From Diaporthe sp. PMI_573 (Eukaryota; Ascomycota; Sordariomycetes; Diaporthales; Diaporthaceae): DNA of 64,000 bases. The notes beneath the pieces were generated by a model, which searched no databases, had not been told where the DNA came from, and worked only from the letters and a program-made list of their open reading frames with translations. The stretch is taken from the NCBI GenBank assembly GCA_021399435.1, contig JAJTUP010000010.1, positions 1,240,001 to 1,304,000 on the forward strand. The letters run 5' to 3'. Every line of letters starts with the position of its first letter. Position 1 is the stretch's first letter. Both the position numbers and the translations under genes were made by a program. Below, one piece after another: positions 11,938-22,223 of this stretch.

Positions 11938-12209
11938 GAAATGTCTGGACGGGCAGAGCGTCGTCGCAGACTGCTGATTTGGGCGGAGTCATCCGGCTGA
12001 TTCATGCTTCATGGCAGCCATTATAGGGAGGGGCAACCCGAAAAGTACAATGCCAACTGACAAAAGGAACAACTATTGCATGTGAAGGAAGACTTATCTG
12101 GCTTTTATTCTCATAAATGTGACATCACTTGCATTTCAGCTCCTTCTTGGACCTGTACATTTGGAACAGCCTTCCGGTTTACGAAACCGCAGTTTCAACA
12201 CTTTTATTC
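11938..12209. other. Short spacer between convergent elements
   Basis: The 3' ends of the decayed b5 gene (plus) and the alpha/beta hydrolase gene (minus) face each other here. Nothing else is seen. Confidence 0.5.
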
Positions 12210-13046
12210 TTAACCATGCGCAGAAAATATGCCTATGACCTTTCTTGCAAAACCCTCTGGTTCCGAGACATATCCCAAGTGTCCACCAGGTGTGACGTAC
12301 AGATCCACTCCCGTCTTGGAGGCCAGGATCGCGCTGATATTACAGCTGGGAATGTTGCAGTTCTCGCCTATATCCATGACAAACTTGTCCTTTAAGCCCA
12401 CAAACTCCGGCATGCTCACGTTGACGGCAGTGTAGGCAGCAATTTCATGCCCATAGAAGAGCTCAGCGTTGTCTCTTTTAGCAGGGTCCGCCAGAGCATG
12501 ATATGCCGCCCGTGTCTCCACGTCCGTCGAGTTCGCCGCCCCGGGGCCCAGGAACCCCGACGTCGCAGCATCGATGCCATCGATTAGGAATGTTTGGTGG
12601 ATGCCCTCAAACACGGAGTAAGTCTCCTCGGCCCAGGTGCCGCCCAGGACAGAGGCCAGCGGCGGCTCGTGGGCGATAAGGAAGGCGACCAGGTCGGCGT
12701 GCCGCCGCAAAAGCTCCAGGGCAACAATGGCGCCGCTACTCGTGCCAAAGACTCGCACCGGGTCCCCGCCCGACACGTGCGAGAGCAGCGCCGCGGCGTC
12801 GTCGACGTCGCGCTGTAGGCGGTAGGGCATGGTCAGGTCCCCCAGTGCGTTGGTGGTGAGCGTGCTATTGCTGTATCCGCGGCGGTCATAAGTGCACACG
12901 GTGAAGTCCTGGGCGAGGTAGGGGGCCACCTCGTTGAAAATGGAGGCATCGCCGTTGGCACCTGGAATTGTGAGGAGAAAGGGCCCAGTGCCTAGGCATT
13001 GGTAGGCCAGGAGGGCGCCCTGGACTGGGAGGAAAGAGAGGACCAT
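12210..13046 (-). CDS. Alpha/beta-fold hydrolase
   Basis: This is an intronless 278-residue alpha/beta hydrolase. The oxyanion-loop region reads LTIPGANGD (about 25-33). A CTYDRRGYSNS block, typical of this fold after strand 4, follows at 51-61. The nucleophile elbow is FGTSSG with Ser103 as the expected catalytic serine. The catalytic histidine is probably the one in TPGGHLGY near residue 255. The length matches the proline-iminopeptidase/epoxide-hydrolase-like group. The start ATG at 13046 places the fold close to the N-terminus and there is no signal peptide, so a cytosolic enzyme is likely. The substrate cannot be told from sequence. The neighbours (a decayed b5 gene and a doubtful secreted ORF) give no pathway hint. 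Confidence 0.85.
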   Translation of the reverse strand: MVLSFLPVQGALLAYQCLGTGPFLLTIPGANGDASIFNEVAPYLAQDFTVCTYDRRGYSNSTLTTNALGDLTMPYRLQRDVDDAAALLSHVSGGDPVRVFGTSSGAIVALELLRRHADLVAFLIAHEPPLASVLGGTWAEETYSVFEGIHQTFLIDGIDAATSGFLGPGAANSTDVETRAAYHALADPAKRDNAELFYGHEIAAYTAVNVSMPEFVGLKDKFVMDIGENCNIPSCNISAILASKTGVDLYVTPGGHLGYVSEPEGFARKVIGIFSAHG

Positions 13047-13793
13047 GGTCAGTCGTGTCAGAACGTAGCTCCGTCCCTAAACGGTAGTGAGCTGCAAAAG
13101 TTGCGTGCTGGCGACGAGGTCGGACCAGCAAAGTGAGGGCTCAGCAGGCTGCATACCACTAGAATTCTCCGTGTCGTGAGTCGTCGGCCCATCGGACGAT
13201 TGCGGCCCATCTTCTGAGTCTCCCCTTCCACCGTTGGGATCCTGTTGTGGGGCTTGTGCCGACTCATGATGGACGTCTAATTTAACTACTGTACCTTGTA
13301 CTCGGCAGTTGCATCCGTCACGTCACATCGCAACCGGAGAACCTTCGTCCTCATGGATCACTCGAATGGAGACATGGTTCACGGCTGAGCGAAAGGTTTG
13401 AGAGGCTTCAATGGTGACGCGGTTGGATGAGTCTCGGGATGCCTTGCTCCGTCAACGAACAGACACAGCAGCTAAAGTTAGCTGATGAAGGGGGATCGTG
13501 AGGTAGGTGGGCCTCGAACAGGACGCTCTCCCGAACTTATTGCTCGGGAGCACCCGCAGGATCGACAAGAGTTCCCATTTAAACTCTGCTGGCAGGATCC
13601 CCATACATTTCTGAGGGGCGCAAAGCCCACAGTTTCCATGCTGCCCTTGCTCGCTCACGATCTCGGGCGACTGGCGGTGAGGATACTGGAGCTTCAGAAC
13701 AGGCCGCTCATTCCTCGCCGCGAAGAACATTCGCCTCTGAATACAAGACCTTGCCTTGATTGCCACGCGAAACTGCACGGCGTCGCGTGTTCA
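13047..13793. other. Upstream region of the hydrolase gene, no firm gene
   Basis: A minus-strand frame from 13778 to 13452 is in the same frame as the doubtful secreted ORF at 13794-14222, separated by one TGA. It may be a continuation of it. Otherwise nothing is supported. Confidence 0.35.
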
Positions 13794-14222
13794 TCAGCAC
13801 GGAACCCTAGCCACAGACCCTTGAGACAGGATGAACCAATCTCGCTTTGAGGGTGTCCTCGACCGTGTCCCAAGGTCCGCCTCAAGACCCGTAAGCAGGG
13901 AGACGTGTCGAATTTGTCCTGGCTTGCACCGTAGCCAATGCTTTCTGCGCGCTGTCACAGACGCCACTGAGCAAGGTTGAGGCAAGAGACTCGAGACGTG
14001 CGCAGCCGGATGGCCTGAGGGATCCAGAAAGGTGACTTCACGTCCTCGCCAAGGGCACCTTTGCAGGGGCTCATAGATCGAGCAGGCTCTGACGATATGC
14101 GCATTGCCTTGTTCGAGGTTATTCGAGGGGACATGGAAAAGGCAGGATGGACCAGGACACTGGCCGAGCACCGCGGCGGGAAGACAACCCAGAGCGATGC
14201 CCGACACAGATAAGAGATGCAT
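13794..14222 (-). CDS. Possible small secreted cysteine-containing protein (doubtful)
   Basis: This is a 142-residue open frame starting at the ATG at 14222 (the frame is open upstream to 14255). The first ~20 residues (MHLLSVSGIALGCLPAAVLG) have the hydrophobic core and small residues of a signal peptide, and about seven cysteines follow. Fungal small secreted proteins often look like this, but there is no recognised domain and no intron. The same frame resumes directly after the stop for another 109 codons (13778-13452), which could mean a longer gene broken by one TGA. Codon use is not distinctive, and a chance ORF with a hydrophobic start is quite possible. Confidence 0.25.
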   Translation of the reverse strand: MHLLSVSGIALGCLPAAVLGQCPGPSCLFHVPSNNLEQGNAHIVRACSIYEPLQRCPWRGREVTFLDPSGHPAAHVSSLLPQPCSVASVTARRKHWLRCKPGQIRHVSLLTGLEADLGTRSRTPSKRDWFILSQGSVARVPC

Positions 14223-16247
14223 GATGCTCGTGGCTTCCAAGGTCGCTTGCCTCATATCCCCTTCCTATCCATCCACCCCCTGCTGCCACTAGACCACTTG
14301 GCCTGCGATAAGTGTACGATGATATCTTGCCGCCGCGTCATCGCCTTGTCTCGACCCAGAGTCTCATGGTTCACCACACCATTTCGGAAGAGGCGGCCGA
14401 GTAGTTGGCATGCCTGCACATGGAAGACCATGGGCTGCCTGGGCACACACCACGGGGAAGATGGAGAAGCAGTCCAGTCTGCGGCCCCATGTAGCCGCTG
14501 TACGCCCGAGCCGTGGGGAACAAAGAGAAGTGAAAAAAAAAAAAAGAAAAAAAAAAAAGATAAAAGTACTGTGAGGGGGTCAAAGCAAAGGTAGGTAGGT
14601 GAAATGCTCACCCTCGAAGGGCGGTGCATCCGTTGGGAAAAGCGTGTCAGGTCGCGGTGACGGTGAGCGCACCCAATTTCCCCGATAGGAACACGAGAGA
14701 TCTGGGCTTCTTCCTCCCTGTCCCGCCCTAGACACAGATACGGATCTGCAGTGTGCCTGTATCAGATAAGCAAACTGGATTTCCGGTGGCATTTTCCATG
14801 GGGAATCGTCCCGCTCAGCAGGGCTCAATCAAGTTACGGTCGTCCATCGCTGCAACCTGGCTTGCCTGGGACGGAAGTCGGAAAGATATCTGCCATGCTG
14901 CAAATACCCTTGAGCTCACCTGCAAGTATACTTACGGCATAGTATGCAGCTAGTCGCGTGGCGCGAAGAGCCGGATCTACTGTCTATCAAGGGGGACGAG
15001 GTCAGCTGAACGAACCATGCAGCCGCCACCCCCCTCAAGCTCCTCTTCCCCCCTCCAACACCACTAACTTGACAGTTCAGGAGTTCATCTTCTCCTCCAT
15101 TCACGCGCCCGCGGCGCCCGTCCCGCTGTCGTCCCCACGGCCGTGGAGCTTGACGCCCACACTAGGCCCTCATCATTGTGCATTGGCTCAACCGCTGCAT
15201 ATGCGCATGTGCATCTATAGGGTTGTTGCCCCTTGGCATTGCCTGTGTGTTGCTTGCTGATTAGTTGGTAGGCATGGGTGCCAGGCCGAGGTGACGATAT
15301 TGGATATCGAGTGTTCGTGTTTGCTCATCTCCTCCCCCAGCAGAAAGCAGAGGCAGAAGCAGAGGCAGAAGCACCTACAGAATCTGGGGAAGCGCGCCGA
15401 GCAGGGTCTAGGACAAGCGTGCACACAGGGACTCCCCCGCATGCTTTGCCCGGCACTCCTATTTGCACAACGATATCCTCACTTGCTGGCGCCCGCCACG
15501 ACACCACCTTCTCCTTTTTGACAGGCACCGTTGTTTAATTGGTGGCTGCCGCCTGGGTGAAATGTAAACTAGCTCCAGCTAAGCAACGCTTCCGCCCTCT
15601 TATCGACCCGGGAACACCACCACCAGAACCACCCAGCCCCAATGCAGCACTCCCGGCTCACAGCTACCCCAACGCGGATCATGGGAGTCCCATCCATCCA
15701 GGGGCCTGTTTGCCCCGTGCGGAGACGGAGTCACAAACGAGGTGACACCGAGGGCGACGAGGAGGGGATCATGGAGGGTAGTGACCTCTGATGTCGAACT
15801 CGGTCGGGTCCCATGGCATCATGCAGCCCTCGAGGGACTGATACTTCACACACCGACCCGTGAGGAGAGCCACTCTCTCTCCAATCTCAACGTCACGCAG
15901 GCCCACCTGTAAGGCAGGTCTACCAAGATACCTACTCTTCACAAGCTACGGTGGGGTCGAGTGACCAGGGACGGCCGAGGACGTACATGGCAAAGGGTAT
16001 CCGGCCTGCCAGTCTCTTGATGATCATAAGAACGACCTGCCATCCCGCATCGCATTTGCCTCCTTCTCTGACCCACCCCAGGGACGCTCGCTTCTAGCTC
16101 TGTCACATCAAAGCTTGGCCTCCTTGGTCACACAGGGTACGACGTGAACGACATCCCACTGGGCACACCGGCAACCTTCACTTGTGTGCTGCTCTGGGAC
16201 GCCCATATACCAGTAGGGCCTCTCCTGCCTCGGCCTCTCAAGACATC
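14223..16247. other. Intergenic, 2 kb without a supported gene
   Basis: Only short frames with no recognisable product are present. The stretch includes an A-rich tract (14533-14558) and a run of AGGCAGAAGC-like short repeats near 15340-15370. The right end is the 5' region of the ceramidase gene. Confidence 0.5.
14533..14558 (+). repeat. A-rich homopolymer tract
   Basis: Two runs of 12-13 A interrupted by a single G. There are no flanking target-site duplications or coding remains that would make it the tail of a retroelement. Confidence 0.8.
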
Positions 16248-18617
16248 ATGGCCCAACCCGTATTCAGGGAACGCAATGGGCAGCGAAGGGGTGTCTTCAG
16301 CATCTTCGCCATATTCTCGGTCCTTGCCCTGCTCCTGCTCTCCATCTCCGTGCTGAGCAGCAACCAGAAGCCACGCTATCCCGCGGCCGGCTTCGAAGAG
16401 CTTGGCGATGTCGATCTTGACGACGCAAACGAGGTCAAGAAATTACTTACTTCCAAGGTCAGAGCCTCGGCTGTAGGGGACCAGTACCTGTAAGCACAGT
16501 TCTTCTGTCCACTTCTTTACACCAACTGCTGACCACCTTGCGACTTGCACAGCATCGGGGTGGGTAAGGCTGATATCACTGGACCTGTCGTCGAGGTGGA
16601 GTTTGCTGGATACGCCGACTTGGCCCAGATCGGCACCGGTCTTCGTCAGCGCCTCTATTCTCGTGCCTTTATCGTCGGTGACGCCAGCAATCCCAACGAC
16701 CGTTTCGTCTACCTCGTCTTGGACGTGGCGGCCGGTGACACAGCTCAGAGGTATGCAATTCTTGAGCGCCTCGCCGCTCTCGGCAGCGAATACTCTGTCT
16801 ACGGCCGGACCAACATCGCCGTGACTGGGACTCACTCGCACAACGGCCCGGGAGCTTGGTGGAACTATCTGCTTCCTCAGATCACCAGCCTCGGCTTTGA
16901 TGCCCAGTCCCTGAATGCTATTGCTGATGGCGCCGTCCTCTCGATCAAGAGAGCCCACGAGAGCCTCACTACTGGTTACCTGGACGTCGGTACTGTCAAC
17001 ATTACCGACGGAAATGCTTCACGAAGCCCATCTGCCTACAACAATAACCCAGCCGCAGAACGGGCACTCTACAACAGCCCCACAGACACTACACTGACCA
17101 TGCTCCGCTTCCAGCGTGCCTCAGATGGCCTTAATATGGGCGTTCTCACCTGGTACCCTGTCCACGGAACCTCAATGTATGGTAACAACACCCATGTTGC
17201 TGGGGATAACAAGGGCGTGGCAGCATATCTGCTCGAGCAGGCTGTGCAATCCGGTGGTACGGCGGCCGGCGGTTTCGTCGCTGGCTTTTCCCAGGCCAAC
17301 GTGGGAGACACCACGCCGAACGTGTTGGGGGCTTTCTGCGACGACGGCTCAGGTCAGATGTGCAGCTACGAGAACAGCACCTGCGCGGATGGCAAGTCTC
17401 AGTCGTGCCATGGCCGTGGCCCCAGGTTCGAAGCGCTCGATCTCGGCGTGTCATCCTGCTACGAGATCGGTCGGCGTCAGTTCCAAGGGGCAAAAGCTCT
17501 GTATGATTCTTTTGATTCCCAGTCTACGCCTATTGTCGGCACGACCGTCAAGTCGTTCCATTTCTACCAGGACATGAGCACGTTCAGCTTCCAACTCCCC
17601 GACGGCACCGCTGCCAAGACCTGTCCTGCCGCGCTTGGCTATTCCTTCGCGGCCGGGACGACAGACTGGCCTGGCGCATTTGACTTCACCCAGGGTGACT
17701 CGGGCGCACCCAACAACCCGATTTGGAGTGCCGTCGCCGCCCTGCTCAAGGCCCCTGGGCCCGAGCAAGTAAAGTGCCAATCGCCAAAACCTGTCCTCCT
17801 GGATGTCGGCGAGCAGACCGAGCCCTACGCCTGGTCCCCCAACATCGTTGACGTGCAGTCTTTCCGCGCAGGACAGTTCCACATCATCGTCTCGCCCTCC
17901 GAGGCAACCACCATGGCCGGCCGCCGCTGGCGCAACGCTGTCAAGGCCGAGGCCGCCGCGACGTACTCGGCCAACACCGAGCCAGTCGTCGTGATCGGAG
18001 GCCCGGCCAACACGTACGCTCACTACGTCACCACCGAGGAGGAGTACGCCATCCAACGGTACGAGGGCGCCAGCACGCTGTACGGGCCCAACGAGCTGAA
18101 CGCCTACGTCAATCTCACGCTCAGCAATCTGCACTACCTTGCGCCCACCTCCACAGGCTCGCCCGCAGCGGGCCCGTCGCCCCCAGACAACCGGGCCAAG
18201 TCTTTTGACTTCATCACAGGCGTCGTGTACGACGGGGCACCGATCGGAAAGAAGTACGGCGACGTCGTCACGCAGCCGGCCGCCTCGTATACCAAGGGTG
18301 CCGTCGTCAACGCCACCTTTGTCGGCGCCAACCCGCGCAACAACCTGCGGCTCGAGGGCACCTTCGCAGCGGTCGAGAAGCTAGGTGCGGACGGCGCCAC
18401 GTGGACACAGGTGCGCAGCGACTACGACTGGTTCCTCGTTTACACGTGGGAACGAACCAACGGCCTGCTGGGCTACTCCGAGGTCACCATCAGTTGGGAG
18501 ACGGAGAGCTATGCCCAGCCGGGCACGTACCGCGTGAGGTATTATGGTGACTCGAAGGAAATCGGTGGCAAGATCACCGCTTTCAATGGGACGAGTAATA
18601 AGTTTACTTTGACTTAA
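16248..18617 (+). CDS. Neutral ceramidase
   Basis: Two exons, 16248-16489 and 16553-18617, give 768 residues. The intron has a GTAAGC donor and a GCACAG acceptor, and splicing joins ...QYL-IGVGKADITGP in frame. Neutral ceramidases hydrolyse the amide bond of ceramide to sphingosine and a fatty acid. Family blocks seen include GVGKADITGPVVE near residue 83, the GTHSHNGPG metal-binding block, CxxENSTCADGKSQSCHGRGP with its cysteines, and the C-terminal immunoglobulin-like domain. Residues 17-37 form one hydrophobic helix after a basic N-terminus, so it is probably a signal anchor placing the enzyme in the secretory pathway or outside the cell. The block that carries the catalytic serine in animal and bacterial enzymes (GDxSPN) reads GDTTPN here, with Thr at position 335. 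The length fits the family. Confidence 0.93.
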
Positions 18618-19504
18618 TATGTGGTGTATTTATGTAGTGGGGATTCGGGCTGATACTTGTAATCGACAGTCATTGGTATCCTGCAGATGAAATGTGTTGA
18701 TAATGCCTGTTCTAGAAGAATGCCTAATGGTGGACTCGCACTACCTTGTCCACCAAAGTGCCAGTTGACCTCTGTGCGTTCTTTTCACAGTCGAAAATGC
18801 GGCGGGCGTGCGTTAGACGGCCTTTTAAATTGGAGAACGCCTCATCGACTCGCTTGCAACAAATCAACCGAGAACTCGCCTAACCTTCCGCGACTGTGGA
18901 AGAGCCATGGTTCATCCGCCGAAGTGTTGGTTTGTTGTTGTAGATGGCTTGGCCTCAGCAAAGAGTGGAGGTGTGGAGCTGCTTACGGCTTTCGTTGGAT
19001 GACAAGATCTTCGATTCGTCAGTCAGGCCGACCCAAGATTACAAAGAGGCTGGCAGTGAGCCTTACGACTGCTTCTTGGCTGTGAAGTGAAAATAACTAG
19101 ACATCTCGAAGCCTGGATTAGGCAGTATGTCTTGTCGTGCTCCAAGTAGAAAATGCTGTCTTGGCGGTGCTCCATGATCCCGCGGTGCCGCGCGGCCGAT
19201 GTCAGCATGTGTGCGGAATCTGAAGGGCAGCCATATTGTAGATACACTCCGTGCTATAGGCAACGAGATTCGGAAAGAAATCAACGGGCACTGCGAAATG
19301 CCTGTCTTATTATAAAATGCTGCCTGAATTCATGTTTAGATAAGCTTGGCTATGGATTCTTCTATTTATATATTTCATATCCTTTGCCGCGTTGTATATA
19401 TTTGATACCACGGTCGGCAACCAGTATTGACCTCTTCAGTTGACACTGGACGCCCGAAGTTTAGGTTCATTCTATCGTCAAGATACGAAATCAGAGAATT
19501 CGCA
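18618..19504. other. Intergenic between ceramidase and actin-like genes
   Basis: No recognisable protein. The part nearest the actin-like start (19300-19440) is AT-rich, as for a promoter. Confidence 0.5.
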
Positions 19505-21222
19505 ATGGAAGGTTCGTTGGCACCTTGCAATCACACCATCCAAGATGAACAGCTTATTCCTCCCCAGTGGCCGCCGGGCGTTGCCCTATTCATTCTCCTG
19601 GCTCTTTTCCAACTCATTACTGGAACTGACCGTGATTTTTGCTTGAAAATCCAGACGACGTAGCTGCTATCGTCATTGACAATGGGTATGTACCGGTCAC
19701 GAATTGGAGAACAAATTACTAGTGCTAATGAGACCAGCTCCGGAATGTGCAAGGCCGGCTTCGCTGGTGATGATGCTCCTCGGGCCGTATTTCGTGAGTT
19801 CGTCTCTACAAATGTCTTGGTGTAGACAACTTGGTTGTTAACATTATTCGTCACTAGCCTCCATCGTCGGACGACCTCGCCATCAGGGGTACGTACGTTG
19901 TCTCATGTGGTCCTCCAGCATCCGCAGCTGCGGAAGTCAATCAACGACTCAAAATCTCCCACATTCCATTGCAGGAAAGCTAAGGAGTGGCTGCTGACTG
20001 AACATGCTTTTTAGAATCATGGTCGGTATGGGGACAAAAGACTCGTATATTGGCGATGAGGCCCAGTCGAAGCGAGGCATTCTCCGTCTTCAATACCCTG
20101 TCGAACACGGCGTCGTCACCAACTGGGATGAAATGGAGAAAATCTGGCATCACACGTTCTATAATGAGCTTAGAGTCGCCCCAGAAGAGCATCCAGTCCT
20201 CTTGACGGAAGCCCCAATAAATCCAAAGGCGAACAGGGAGAAGATGACACAAATCATGTTCGAGACGTTCAATTCCCCGGCTTTCTACGTCTCTATCCAG
20301 GTGAGCACTTCCTCGCCTGTGACGATCGGCGTGGCTCAGAAATATTGATGCATACAACACCACCAGGCCGTTCTTTCCCTCTACAGCTCTGGAAGAACGA
20401 CAGGCGTCGTCCTCGACTCGGGCGACGGCGTGACACACGTCGTGCCAATCTATGAGGGGTTCTCCATGCCACACGCAATCTCGCGCATCAACATGGCAGG
20501 GCGCGATCTCACGGATTACACGATGAAGCTGCTCTCAGAACGCGGCTACCCCTTCTCGACCTCGGCCGAGCGTGAGATCGTCCGCGATATTAAGGAGAAG
20601 CTGTGCTATGTTGCCCTCGACTTCGACAGGGAGCTGCAGACCGCGGCACAAAGCTCCAGCGTGGAAAAGTCTTACGAGCTGCCTGACGGTCAGGTAGGGT
20701 GCCCCGAGAAGGAACATGTCCCGTGATATGGCATGCTGACGCTCATGAAAAGGTCATCACTATCGGAAATGAACGCTTCCGTGCGCCGGAGGCCCTGTTT
20801 GATCCCAGTGTCCTTGGCCTTGAGAGCGGTGGGATTCATCAGACGCTGTACAACTCTATCAACAAGTGCGACATTGACGTCCGGAAAGAGCTGTATGGGA
20901 ACGTAGTGATTGTGAGTTTACTCTGGTCCTCATCGATTTATCTCCTCCCTTTTCTCTGTGTCACGTCCTATTGATACATCGATCGTGACAGTCCGGTGGT
21001 ACGACAATGTTCCCAGGCATAACCGATCGCTTGCAGCAGGAGATCACAAACATGGCTCCTTCTTCTATGAGGGTCAAGGTAGTTGCACCTCCTGAGCGCA
21101 AGTACTCGGTATGGATAGGAGGTTCGATCCTCGCATCTCTGTCTACATTCCAGCAGATGTGGATTTCAAAGCAGGAGTATGATGAGAGCGGGCCATCTAT
21201 CGTGCATCGCAAGTGCTTCTAG
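19505..21222 (+). CDS. Actin paralogue (conventional actin fold, divergent from the usual fungal actin)
   Basis: Eight exons give exactly 375 residues, the length of conventional actin: 19505-19511, 19655-19685, 19738-19793, 19858-19888, 20015-20300, 20367-20693, 20753-20911 and 20992-21222. All junctions are GT-AG and keep the frame. The first exon is only ATGGAAG, as in known fungal actin genes. The product starts [20 protein letters not shown] and contains the P-loop residues, DSGDGVTH (second phosphate loop), GIVLDSGDG-type spacing, [16 protein letters not shown] and the C-terminal HRKCF. Many positions that are nearly invariant in fungal actin are changed, e.g. [34 protein letters not shown], and [14 protein letters not shown]. 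That pattern suggests a second actin gene rather than the housekeeping one. Actin forms ATP-dependent filaments in the cytoplasm. A separate role for this copy is unknown. Confidence 0.9.
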
Positions 21223-21414
21223 ATATTGGCTATCGGGGCACCGGTTCAGTACTGGGGAGGGTAAGGAAGACTTTGGTTTCATATCCATATGGGTCCGCTG
21301 GAGAATCACAGTCATTACACAGGCCACTGAGTGGGCCTTTTTATATTCACAACTGAGACTTTTATGCCATGCTGCGATTGGCTCAATAGCAGTGTGCAAA
21401 GCAAGAAGATTTCT

Positions 21415-21944
21415 TCATATCGTGTGAAGCATGCCAGTCAACAACCTATTACCTCTACAGTCGAGGTAGGGAGGCCGGTTCAACGACGATTCTCGAATAG
21501 CAAACAGTTACCTGGTCGTGATTGACGCCACCGTAGAAGGTGACCAGCTGCCGAATCGCGCCAGGTTGTAACGGAGCTTGTGAACTTCTTCGTCGAGACT
21601 GTAGAGGAAAGCGGCGATCTGGTGTAATGAGCTGGCGAGCAGCTCAATAAGACTTATTAGGTACTCTTTGGACCTTGGAACCGAGTTTTCAAAGTCTTGG
21701 GGGACCTATAGATGTATCATCTGAAGCGCCGTGCTTTTGCGCTTTGCGGCACAGATAGTGCGCGGAATATTCACATACCGTGCCAGTCAAAGACAGTACC
21801 CTAGGGTAGATAGGTATCAAATTCCAACCGGAGCTTTCTTGCCTCTACGAGCAGCCCAGCACAGAGTTTGTCATGTTCTAGCTTCGTGACTGGGTGGTCC
21901 GCCGCCCAACGATAGAATCCGCGCAATGTGGCAGACCAAGGCAT
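21415..21944 (-). pseudogene. Decayed three-exon gene of unknown family
   Basis: This is not visible as a long ORF. Exons are about 21944-21779, 21705-21512 and 21454-21415. The first intron has GTATGTG and TATAG ends, the second GTAACT and TGTAG. Exon 1 starts MPWSATLRGFYRWAADHPV and continues to FDTYLP, then a TAG at 21803-21801, then GTVFDWHG. Exon 2 reads PQDFENSVPRSKEYL and then SLHQIAAFLYSLDEEVHK. The join between exons 1 and 2 is off by one base and would be in frame with one C fewer in the CCCCC run at its start. One nonsense codon plus one frameshift argue for a pseudogene. The TAG could derive from CAG by C-to-T change, the kind of change that RIP makes. The helical, charged residue pattern looks truly protein-coding, but I do not recognise the family. 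Confidence 0.55.
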
Positions 21945-22223
21945 GCTCAGCCCGGCAGTCAGAAATTCTATGGACTCAACAGAACAAATTCCACATCTTG
22001 TCGTCGCTCGGTTAGCAGCAGGGCATTAAGTAGAGCTTAGCAGGATAAGAAAAACTGGAGCTCATGTACATTTTGTGGGAGAAATCGCAGTTCTCATGCA
22101 TGTTTGAAACTTTTGAGAAAGAAGGGGTGAACCATAAGACCACATTTTGTAATAAGGTCTTTCTAGGCTTAATTAGATTTGCTGGCCCTGACGACTAGTC
22201 TATACTGCTGCGGTGCTGCTCGG

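Noticed and set aside
14533..14558. A-rich tract as the tail of a retroposed element
   Set aside because: No reverse-transcriptase remains, no promoter and no target-site duplication found near it.
17451..18134. 227-codon minus-strand ORF opposite the ceramidase gene
   Set aside because: Antisense shadow of a clearly coding exon.
18687..19085. Plus-strand ORF of 132 codons after the ceramidase gene
   Set aside because: No start context, domain or intron support; residue make-up looks random.
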